From: Posidonia oceanica
Lineage: Eukaryota > Streptophyta > Magnoliopsida > Alismatales > Posidoniaceae
Direction of reading: 5' to 3'
Length of the DNA stretch: 64,000 bases
Assembly: GCA_037176725.1 (NCBI GenBank)
Contig: JAZBRS010000057.1
Coordinates: forward strand, 89,673,501-89,737,500
A model generated the notes under the pieces. It was not told the origin of the DNA, searched no databases, and was given only the letters and a program-made list of their open reading frames with translations. Every line of letters starts with the position of its first letter. The first letter of the stretch is position 1. Made by a program: the position numbers and the translations under genes. Shown here piece after piece: positions 35,926-45,453 of the stretch.

Positions 35926-36262
35926 AATTGCCCCTCCTTGTAGGTGGCTTTGGCACGAAGCTAGCTACAAGGCGAGACGATACCCCCATGGATCCTAAAA
36001 GAAATCCAATGTCTGCTGCCACTAGACTTGGACGAGACACAATGAGGGTCGATTAAAGAAACACAGCCAAGGGGATTGCCCAAGGGGAATAGACTAAAGA
36101 CACGACCGCGGGGGTCGAACTAAAAGACACTGCCACGGGGGTTGCCCGCAGGGGTCAAACTAAAGAAACTACCATGGGGGTTGCCAGCAGTGGACAAACT
36201 AAATGACATTGCCACGGGAGTTGCCCGCAGGGGTCAAACTAAAAGACATGGCCATGGGGGTT
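35926..36262 (-). mobile_element. Second C copy: PPT and 3' UTR fragment
   Basis: Matches 27,761-28,170 (PPT, GACTTCGGCACGAAGC-like stretch, 42-bp repeats) with a short deletion, then stops abruptly at GGGGGTTGCC, where B LTR sequence begins. Confidence 0.8.
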
Positions 36263-37004
36263 GCCGGAATTGGAAGGCGCAGAGGTCGCTGCGGTGTTGG
36301 AGGATGTGGCTGTTGCACGGCGGTGTTGGAACGTGCTCGGAGACGTCCGGAGATGCTTCCCGGTGTGCGGGGAAGGAGAATGCGGTGTCGGATGGAGTTT
36401 TCGGGTGGCTCGCCGGAATTGGGGAAGACGACGATGCAAAGGATGCTCGAAGGCTCAGGAAGCCTTGGGGAGATTATGTCAGCATCCGGGGATGCTCGAG
36501 GATCGCTTAGAAGGTGTGGGTGGCTTTGGTTTGCTCTGGAAGCATGGGAGAGTGGTTGTCGAAGTGTGGAAGTGAGTGAGAGTGAGCCGGCGATGATGGG
36601 TTCACAGTGGTGGGTTCTTGGTTTTGTTCGGTCGTTTGCACAAGGAGGACGGTGGCAGGGCATGGCGTGCACAGGAGTGGGTGGCAGGGTGTAGAGCGGG
36701 CTCTAGCAGGCATGGCGTGCATGGCAACGGGTGGACAGCATGGGTGCAGGTCGTGGCGTGCGGCAGTCTACGCGGGAGAAGGTTGAACAGGTGAGTTGCC
36801 GCACTCGTAGGCGACAACTCAGTCCAGTCGCCACTGTGATTGGCGATAGACCGAGTCACCTGTGCGAGTGGCGACTGTGGATATGGTGTTTTGGAAGAGA
36901 AGAGCTTGTTTTGGTTCTATTCGCTCTTTCTCGGGGTCCCCTTTCTGTATCCAACTTCGTCACTCCACAGGTGATGGAATTGGTGTGATCGCCACTCTCG
37001 GTTC
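36263..37004 (-). repeat. Tandem duplication, copy 1: B LTR fragment plus C LTR end
   Basis: 36,263-36,875 matches B2 25,980-26,591; 36,876-37,004 matches the last 130 bp of a C LTR. The same 742-bp arrangement repeats at once at 37,005. The C/B junction inside the array lies in GGTTCGCCAGAG with 2-4 bp of shared sequence. Confidence 0.85.
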
Positions 37005-37616
37005 GCCAGAGTTGGAAGGCACGGAGGTCGCAGCGGTGTTAGAGGAAGCGGCCATTGTTTGGCAGTGTTGGAACATGCTCGGGGTTGTCCGAAGATGCTT
37101 CCCAGTGTGCGGGGAAGGAGAACGCAGCGTCGGATGGAGTTTTGGGGTGACTCACCAGAGTTGGGGAAGACAACGGCGCGAAGGGTGCTCGGAGGCTCGG
37201 GAAGTCTTGGGGAGATTATGTCGGCGTCCGAGGATGCTCGGGGATCGCTCAGAAGGTGTGGGCGGCTCTAGTTTGCTCTAGAAGCATGGGAGAGTGGCAG
37301 CGAAGTGTGGAAGTGAGTGAGAGTGAGTCAGTGATGATGGGTTCATAGTGGTGGGTTCTTGGTTTTGTTCGACCGTCTGCACAAGGAGGACGGTGGCAAG
37401 GCATGACGTGCACGGGAGTGGGTGGCAAGGCATGGCGCGGGCTCTAGCAGGCATGGCGTGCACGGCAATGGGCAGACGACATGGATGCTGGTCGTGGTGT
37501 GTGGCGGTCTGCATGGGAGAAGGTTGAACATGTGAGTCGCCGCACTCGTAGGCGACAACTCAGTCCAGTCGCCACTGTGATTGGCGATAGACTGAGTCAC
37601 CTGTGCGAGTGGCGAC
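37005..37616 (-). mobile_element. Tandem duplication, copy 2: B LTR fragment
   Basis: Second copy of the 612-bp B LTR piece, ending GAGTGGCGAC where LTR C4 begins, the same insertion point as C1 and the C fragment at 36,876. Confidence 0.85.
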
Positions 37617-38729
37617 TATGGATATGGGGTTTTGGAGGAGAAGAGCTTGTTTTGGTTCTATTCGCTCTTTCTCGGGGTCCCCTTTTTCTATCCAACTTCG
37701 TCACTCCACAGGTGATGGAATTAGTGTGATCGCCACTCTCGGTTCACTTTCGCTGGCCCTCGAGACGCCTTGGGAGATGTGATATGGTTGCGGGTTCAGC
37801 TACCTTGGGACAACGTCTGTGTTGCCCAAGGGTGCCCGTGCTTGGTGAGTTTCTTCTTCTTCTTCTTCCTTGTAAAACCGATTTAAGGATGCGGATTAAT
37901 AAAATGTAGTATATGATTCAAAGCAAATAACAAAGTGACATGAAATAAGAAAAGAAAAAGACTTACCCGAGGGGTTTTAGCCCCCCGGTTGCAACTATGT
38001 ATGAATATGACTAGCTACAACAATATATGAAAAAAAATATGATATGCAAGCTATTAAAAAGAAAACCCCCTTTTGATATGGGTGGTATGCAATAGAATGC
38101 AAGACGCCGTTGGCGTGGTTGGAGATGGAAGAGAACTCAAGCTCTCTCAAAACTCTATCAACGTAATTGATTTCCACAACTTTTCTTTCATAAATTTCCC
38201 TCTAAAATTGTGTTCCCCTCTCAAAAAAATCGTCCCTTGACCCTGTGGGGGTACCCCTACTTTTATAGAAGCAGAGGAGGAACAAATATAGACACAATGG
38301 CCAAGTCAGCAAAATTTCCAATTCCGAGGTGTTATAAGCTGGAATCCCAGCGTATAACGACCTCCAAGGTACAACTGCCAGAATAAAGCAATATTCCTCC
38401 ATTAAAGGTTGATTAAGTGTCATTAAACTGGTGTTAATTGCCTTGACTGGTCAATAGAGTCTAAAGAAGGCAAAAAAACAGATTTCGTATTTGGCCAAAT
38501 AGAGAAAGTTTCGGCTAATATGGAAGGAAACTGAACTAGATACGTTAAACGCTGGATTTCCAGCTTATAACGTTAAACGCTGGGTTTCTAGCTTATAACG
38601 ACCCAGACTGGCAATTGAGCTTTTGGAGAGTACTTAAGCTGGGCAAATTGCTTCTAATGATGAGTAGTGCCTGGTATAGTGCAGTAGTACCTAAAAATGC
38701 AAGGGGAGTGCCAAAACGGGCTATCTACA
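37617..38729 (-). mobile_element. LTR C4, solo-like copy
   Basis: 1,113 bp, full-length C LTR lacking adjoining PBS or PPT. TATA box at 38,259-38,268 with GGGGTACCCC next to it. Left flank GCGAC (37,612-37,616), right flank ACAAC (38,730-38,734); two G-to-A changes would make them equal, and the right flank continues into B U3. This is therefore the original right-hand edge of the C insertion. Confidence 0.85.
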
Positions 38730-38960
38730 ACAACAACACAGTTCAGTCGCCTGGGTGAGTGGCGACTGGACCTCCTGTCTCAACAAGGCTTCTAAATGGG
38801 GCTAGTGGGTTTCTAATGGACCTAGGTTTGTGTTGGGTGAGAAATGTTAGGGTTTTGGTTGAGTTTTAGGATTTGAATGGGGTTTTGGTGGAAAGTGGGA
38901 TTTCTGAGCTCGATTCCTAAGTGAAATCTGCCAAATGGCAGTAAAATTGGAGTGTCTACA
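38730..38960 (-). mobile_element. Element B, LTR copy 2, 5' (U3) end
   Basis: Minus strand starts TGTAGACACTCCAATTTTAC at 38,960 and matches 24,196-24,494. Outside it lies D LTR sequence (CTCTC at 38,961-38,965 as candidate target duplication), so this is the outer 5' boundary of B. Confidence 0.82.
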
Positions 38961-39836
38961 CTCTCAAAAATTCCTCTTTCTCTACTTAGCAATTCCACCA
39001 AATCTTATTCTGGCTCCAAATTTCATCCCCTCTCAAGGCTGGGGTACCCCAGCTTATATAGAGGCATGGGGAGAGTAGAAATGGCAAAAAGGATCAAATT
39101 TGGCAAGATTGGACAGCTGTAGCAAAAAGTTTCCAATTGAGAAGTGTTGAACGCTGGAATCCCAACGTTCAACGACCACTCGATGGCAAGCTACCATATT
39201 GAAGGAATATTCTCCCATTAATGATTGATTAGCAATGCTTAGGCATAGATTAAGTCACAGATTGGTCAATGGACCTCTAAAGAAGGTAAGGATTTGATTT
39301 TCAAATTTGTCCAACTAAGGAAAGTTGCAAAAAACAATTGCAGGTTATAGAATGCTGGGAATCCAGCGTTCTACGTTGGACGCTGCCAGAGCCAACGTTC
39401 TACGTTGAACGCTGCCAACACACTTAGGCTGTGAACTTGCCAAATTTGGTCTCGAAATCAAGAGGACATGAGTCAATCAATTAATGAGGCAATTATGCTA
39501 TCCAGATAAGGAACATGGACCTGTTTAAAAATTGATAATTGTTTGGGTCCAAAAAAAGAAAGTTGACAAATTTAGAAATAAACTGAGCTGAACATGTTGA
39601 ACGCTTGAAACCCAGCGTTCAACATAGAACGCTAGAAATATAGCGTTCAACGTAGAATGCTAAGAATACTACGTCTAACGTTAGACGTAGAAATTCTAGC
39701 GTCTAATGTTCCAGACTGGAAATGGGCCTTTGGAGAGTACTTGGGCTGAGAAAATGGCCTCTAATGACGATTGAAGCATGATATAGTGCAATGGTACTTA
39801 AAAAGACAAGGGGAGTGCTAAAACGGGATATCTACA
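38961..39836 (-). mobile_element. LTR of element D, truncated by B
   Basis: Related to the C LTRs: TGTAGATATCCCG start, GTACCATTGCACTATATC segment, GCTGG/CCAGC and GCGTTC/GAACGC modules (39,143-39,180; 39,350-39,420; 39,598-39,712), and TATA box TATATAAG next to CTGGGGTACCCC (about 39,041-39,061). About 876 bp are present; the rest should lie beyond B, left of the window. Confidence 0.82.
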
Positions 39837-39852
39837 AATTGTCCCTCCTTCA
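39837..39852 (-). promoter_or_regulatory. Polypurine tract of element D
   Basis: Minus strand AAGGAGGGACAATT immediately before the D LTR start, so the D LTR here is a 3' LTR. Confidence 0.7.
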
Positions 39853-39949
39853 AGGTGGTTTCGGAACGAAACTAGTTTAAAGGCGAGACAATATTCCCAT
39901 GTGGCACTACCTAGGGGGTTTCGATTAAAAAGGAAAAGAAGATTCAACA

Positions 39950-40760
39950 CTTGGGTGTGAGTCGGGACTGCAACCAAGCTGGAACGGGAAGAAGATCCAA
40001 CACCTAGATATGAGATGGGGCTGTCCCTAGGCTGGATGAGACATGAAGGGGTCGAGCTGGATAAGGGATCCAACACTCGAAAACAAAAGAACCAACACTT
40101 GGATATGAGACTGAGCTGCTACCAAGCTGGAAAGGGAAGAAGATCCAACACCTAGATATGAGTCTTGGCTGTCACTAGGCTGGATAAGACATAAAGGGGT
40201 CGAGCTAGATAAGGGATCCAACACTCGGAAAACAAAATGGAACCAACACTTAGGCTGGAAAGGGATAGAAGATCCAACACCTAGTGCCACCAGGCTGGAT
40301 AAGACATAAAGGGTCGAGCTAGATAAGGGATCCAACACTCGGGAAACTGGGAAAAAGAACCAACACTTGGATGTGAGATTGGGCTGCTACCTAGCTAGAA
40401 AGGGATAGCAGATCCAACACCTGCCGTGAGCAGGCTGGATAAGACATAAAGGGATCTAGTTGGATAAGGGATCCAACGCTTAGGAAACTGAAAAAAGAAC
40501 CAACACTTGGGTTGAAAAGGGATAGAAGATCCAACACCTACTACCACCAAGCTGGATAAGAAATAAGGGGGCTCGAGCTGGATAAGGGATCCAACACTCA
40601 GAACCTAGATATGAAAAGACATAAAGGGATCGAGCTGGATAAGGGATCCAACACTCGGAACCTGGATATGAGACTATAAAGGGATCGAGCTGGATAAGGG
40701 ACTATAAAGGGATCGAGCTGGATAATGGATCCAACACTCGAAACCTTGATATGAGATTAT
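39950..40760. repeat. D array I: composite repeats
   Basis: Interleaved units containing GGGATCGAGCTGGATAAGG, GATCCAACACTCGGAA and CCAACACTTGGATATGAG, spaced 60-180 bp, about eight to ten rounds. Confidence 0.8.
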
Positions 40761-40769
40761 GCTGCCACT

Positions 40770-41990
40770 AGGGAAAGAGACATAGCCTCAGGGGGTGCCT
40801 AAGGGGGTCAGACTATACGACACGGCCTCAGGCGTTGCCCAAGGGGGTCAAACTAAAAGACGTAGCCTTAGGCAACCCCTGAGGCCGAAAAGGGATCGAG
40901 CTGGATAAGGGATCCAACACTCGGAACTTGGATATGAGACTATATGCTGCCACCAGGGAAAAAAGGCACGGCCTTAGGGGTTTCCCAAGGGGGTCAAACG
41001 ACACAGCCTCAGGCATTGCCCAAAGGGGTCAAATTAAAAGACACGGCCCTGGGCACTGTCCAAGGGGGTCAAACTAAAAGACATGGCCCTAGGCACTACC
41101 CAAGGGGGTCAAGTTAAAGGACACGGCCTCAGACATTGCCCAAGGGGGTCAGGCTAAAGGACACGGCCTCGGGCATTGCCGAAGGGGGTCAAACTAAAAG
41201 ACACAGCCTCAGGCGTTGCCCAAGGGGGTCGAACAAAAAGGACATGGCCTCGGATGTTGCCCAAGGGGGTCAAGCTAAAGGACACGGCCTCGGGCGTTGC
41301 CCAAGGGGGTCAAACTAAAAGGACACGACTTCGGGCATTGCCCAAGGGGGTCAGGTTGAAAGACACGACCTCACTTGTTGCCCAAGGGCGTCGAACTAAA
41401 AGGACATGGCCTCGTATGTTGCCTAAGGGGGTCAGGCTGAAAGACACGGACTCGAACGTTGCCCAAGGGGGTCAAACTAAAAGAAACGACCTTAGGCATT
41501 GCCTAAGGGGGTCGAACTAAAAGGACACGGCCTCGGGCGTTGCCAAAGGGGGGTCAGGCTGAAAGACATGGCCTCAGGCATTGCCTAAGGGGGTCAAACT
41601 AAAAGGGCACCGCCTCGGGCGTTGCCCAAGTGGGTCAGGTTGAAAGACATGGCCTCAGGTGTTGCTAAGGTAGTCGAACTAAAAGGACACTGCCTTGGGC
41701 GTTGCCTAAGGGGGTCAGGCTGAAAGACACAGCATCGAGCGTTGCCCAAGGGGGTCAAACTAAAAGACACGGCCTCAAGCGTTGCCTAAGGGGGTCGAAC
41801 TAAAAGGACACGGCCTCAGGCGTTGCCCAAGGGGGTCAGGCTGAAAGACATGGCCTCAGGCATTGCCCAAGGGGGTCGAACTAGAAGGACACGGCCTCGG
41901 GCGTTGCCCAAGGGGGTCAAGCTAAAGGACACGGCCTCAGGCATTGCCCAAGGGGGGTCGAGCTGAAAGACACAGCCTCAGGCATTGCCC
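40770..41990. repeat. D array II: about 42-bp tandem repeat, near 28 copies
   Basis: Unit GGGGGTCAAACTAAAAGACA plus CGGCCTCGGGCGTTGCCCAA, with variants. Same unit as in the C 3' UTR. ORFs in it are artefacts of the repeat. Confidence 0.9.
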
Positions 41991-42382
41991 ATGAAGCGAG
42001 GAAGTCAAGTAAGGTATTGAGAAGACGACCGACACTAGGGCGAGGAAGTCAAGCAAGGTATTGAAAAGACGACCAGCACTAGGGCAAGGAAGTCAAGCAA
42101 GGTATTGAAAAGACAACCGACACTGGGGTGAGGAAGTCAAGCAAGGTATTGAAAAGATGACTGGCACTGGGGTAAGGAAGTAAAGCAAGGTATTGAAAAG
42201 ATGACTAGCACTGGGGTGAGGAAGTCAAGCAAGGTATTGAAAAGATGACCAGCACTAGGGCGAGGAAGTCAAGCAAGGTATTGAAAAGGTGACCGACTCC
42301 GATCACCACTCATCAATATGATGTATTTCTGCATGGATGCATGTTGGCGGGAGTGCAAGGGAGGTGGTCTTGATATGCAATG
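41991..42382. repeat. D array III (45-bp units, about 7 copies) and short 3' UTR remainder
   Basis: Units of GCGAGGAAGTCAAGCAAGG and TATTGAAAAGACGACCGGCA to about 42,297. The last 85 bp match C at about 28,200-28,300 and end GATATGCAATG, where the E LTR begins. Confidence 0.85.
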
Positions 42383-44661
42383 TGTAGACACCCCAATCTG
42401 GTAGTCATTTGTCGGCTGTTTTCTTCAGAAGAACGTGCTCAATCAAGGCAGACCCCACCACCCTTTAAACTCAACCAGATCACCCAAAACCTAACCAATG
42501 ACCCCAATCCACCCAAACACCATAAAACCACAAGCCCAAGCCCACCAATGGCCTAAGAACTCAAGAAACAGGCTCAGAATCCAAGCCAGCATCCCTTGTT
42601 TCAGGCTCTCGCGTAGGGCTCTCGCGTGATGCCCTCGCGTCGGGCTCTCGCGTCGTCCTAGGACAGGGGAAGGATTAGGTGGTCCATTCACATTTGGACC
42701 ATCGATTCCTAGCTTCCCATTGGCTTGCATGGATCTGGGAGTGTTCCCTTGAGATCCTGGACCATCGTGCCCCCCATCCAAATCCTAATCCCAATCTAAT
42801 CCACTCCTTTAATCTCAGCCACCAATTTCAAAGTTCGTTAGCCATCAACGGCCTGCATGCATTTGGAATCCTTTAAAACAGGTCTCCACCTCTTACGAGC
42901 CCCTCCTCTTGGAGCCTTTGGCTCTCTCTTAGCACACTTGAGACCCCCTGTCCTCCTCTTGCTCTCTCACACCTCAATCCTCTGTGCTCTTGCATCCTAG
43001 AGCCACGCGACCCATCTCTGGCCATCTTCCTACAGACCTCGCCGTTGAGAGCCACCCACAGAGAGCAATCAGCCCCCCTTCTTCCACTAGAGCAATCCCA
43101 AGTGTTGCTCGGACCGTCGCTGCCTTCACCCCCGACTGAGTGCATCGTCCATTGAAGCTACAGCCGATGCTGGAGAAGACACCGCCGCATCGTCCATCAG
43201 GTAAATTCCCTCCACCCAGTAGAGTAGAAACGCTCCCTCTACGTGCGTGTGTTGTTTCCCTACATGAATTGTTATTTTCCTGTCACTTTTATACCTTAAT
43301 TCGTTGTTTTTGTCTTCTCCGACGATAGGTCGCCGGCCCACACGAGGCCAGTGGCCATTGAGCACCAGGCTTGACCCATCCCTGATCCACATTCCTCTTT
43401 TTGGCCTAGCATTGCGCCCCTCTTCCTTCCCTTCCCTATTCGGTGTGCTCCAGAGGAGCCTCGTGTGCTCCATGCTGCCTCCATGGCCGGCGGAGCCTCG
43501 AGCTTTCCAACGCCATACCGACGAGGTCGAGGGAGGAGTCGGCCATTTGATTTGCATTCATATTGCCGCATTATCTTTCCTTGTCCTCTCCTGATCCTCT
43601 CCAACGCCCCAGATGGGCCGAAGCGTGCTCGATGTCGCCCGTATGGTTGGTCGAACACCTCCAGTTCGGCGAACAAATCAGAGGTCGAGAGACTAGGACT
43701 GATTGTGTTTTTGGCATCTTTTCCTTTCCCTCTAGCTTCCTGGATCATCCCTGCAGCCCCCCGTGAGACGAGGAACGCCCCGGAGCTCGCTAGCCCACAC
43801 CATGGCCGATTGACACTCCGAGCTCCGGCCGTGACCCAAACGGAGGTGGGGGTGGTGATAAGGAGGTCCCTAGTCAAATCCACTTGCTTGTTTACATTCC
43901 TAGATGTCCCTTCTTGGTCAATCGATCAATCACATATCGATTTGGATCGGATGGGACTCCCAATTTCACAATGAAGTTCACTGTCTGGAATGAACTGGGC
44001 TCGCGTAACAATCTTGCGTGGGGGTCTCGCGTCGGGGTCTCGCGTTTTTCACAGAGACTTGGACAGTGGACAGAGCACTTGTCCCTTGCTTCATTTTGCC
44101 TATATCTTGGTTTCCCCTTTATCAATGTTAGTTCCAGAGCTTGTTTTAATAGTCACCATTATTTCCTTGACATTTATCACAATTTGTTTGCATTTATTTG
44201 TTTCTCATATCATTGCATGGCATGTCTTATCTTGCTTAATGGAAAATATCCACTTGGCATTTGATGCCTACATGAGCCACACACTTGAGCGGAATGACTT
44301 TAGAAAGACCGACTCGCTCGAGCACATCGGGGGTGCCTAATCCCTTCCCCGTGCGTAACAGGAGTCCTTGCCCTTTCTCTGGACCGCAGTGACCTTGTGT
44401 TGCGTTTACTTGGGTTGGATTTGCATGTTTGCATTCCTTTACCTGTTTTCCACATCCGGTTTTCCTCGTCTTCTGATTTTTAAAATAGACTAGGTGGCGA
44501 CTCTACTTTCTATTTCTTTTCCCTTTGATTTTGCTATTTTTTGGTGTTTCCCTGAGTCGAGTTCTCCTCAGATTCACCATTAGTCGTGGCCTCCCTTCTC
44601 CGGCCGGCGCGTGCGAGCTTTGGCAGCGTGTGCCCTTATCGCAGAGACGGACACAAGAAAG
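42383..44661 (+). mobile_element. 5' LTR of element E (2.28 kb)
   Basis: Starts TGTAGACACCCCAATCTGG inside D (candidate target duplication CAATG, 42,378-42,382) and ends ACACAAGAAAG at the PBS. Contains CTCTCGCGT minisatellites (42,605-42,660 and 44,005-44,050), donor CCATCAG|GTAAAT (GT at 43,201), the conserved block (44,329-44,385) and internal TGGCGACTCT (44,495-44,504). ORFs at 43,300-43,970 are in LTR sequence and match nothing I know. Confidence 0.87.
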
Positions 44662-44679
44662 TGGCGACTCCGCTGGGGA
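44662..44679 (+). promoter_or_regulatory. Primer-binding site of element E (tRNA-Arg type)
   Basis: TGGCGACTCCGCTGGGGA, identical to the B site. Confidence 0.92.
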
Positions 44680-45453
44680 TACTAGACTCCGACTTTTGTT
44701 TTCCTGCTTTTCCACTTGTGTGGCTTGCTTTTGTTGCTTGTCTCTTTTAGGGTGTTTGCTTGGCTTTCCGCATTTCTTTTCTTTGCCTTGCTTGTTCATG
44801 CCTTAATTGCTTGCTTGCTGTCATATTACATGCCTTTTGTATGGTGGATGTTTGCTTCTACATTTACATGTTATGTCACTACACATGCACATGCCATGCT
44901 TGTACATGCCTTTTGATGTGTTGTATGTCTTCTATTTTCACTAATCATGAGACACAACACCAGCACATGCCATGAGCATGCCTTATGAAGTGATGTGTGA
45001 TGTATCATTGCCATATTTGAGTGTTTCTTTCCCTTTCTTGCATTAATCCTAAGGACAACTAGAGACGTGATTGTTTCCTCATCGGGTTAACTAGAAAATG
45101 CAAGTAAAAGGAATATTTAGGCTTACTAGTGCCATACACTAACTCCTTATCCCCTTTGGTTAATAAAACATGCAAGTAAGTGACTTTAATCATACTCGCA
45201 TGAATGATCATATAGGGCATGCATCTTCTCATCCCTGAGTCCACCTACTAGTTTGAGAAGGATAGGTCTGGTCTCTTGTTACATTGCTTTGGCATGGGAC
45301 GAGTTGCTCGGTTTGTCCCCCCTTGTCTGGGGTCGTGTCGGTGTTAGTAGAGGGTACAGCCCATGCTTTGGCAAGGTTGGGGCTCCTAACGCACCACCCG
45401 TCGCCGCCTGAGCTTTGGCCAGGATTTAGACAGGGACCTTCTTTCTGACCGAG
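44680..45453 (+). other. Leader of element E, cut by element G
   Basis: Homologous to the leaders of A and G (GCATGCATCTTCTCATC, GTCGTGTCGGTGTTAGTAGA). Ends at TTCTGACCGAG where the G LTR starts; in G the homologous text continues ..TTCTGACTTGAGTCGGTGACC. No coding sequence. Confidence 0.85.

Noticed and set aside
41136..41520. KGVKLKDTASGVAQGG repeat ORFs as a possible repeat protein
   Set aside because: They come from the 42-bp satellite unit in the D 3' UTR; no start context and frames broken between units.
40770..42297. CRISPR-like array of regular repeats
   Set aside because: Units are contiguous tandem repeats with no unique spacers, in a plant retrotransposon 3' UTR.
43296..43974. 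ORFs of 150-195 codons on both strands as a possible host gene
   Set aside because: They lie wholly inside the E LTR, overlap on both strands, have no recognisable domain and reflect GC-rich LTR sequence.
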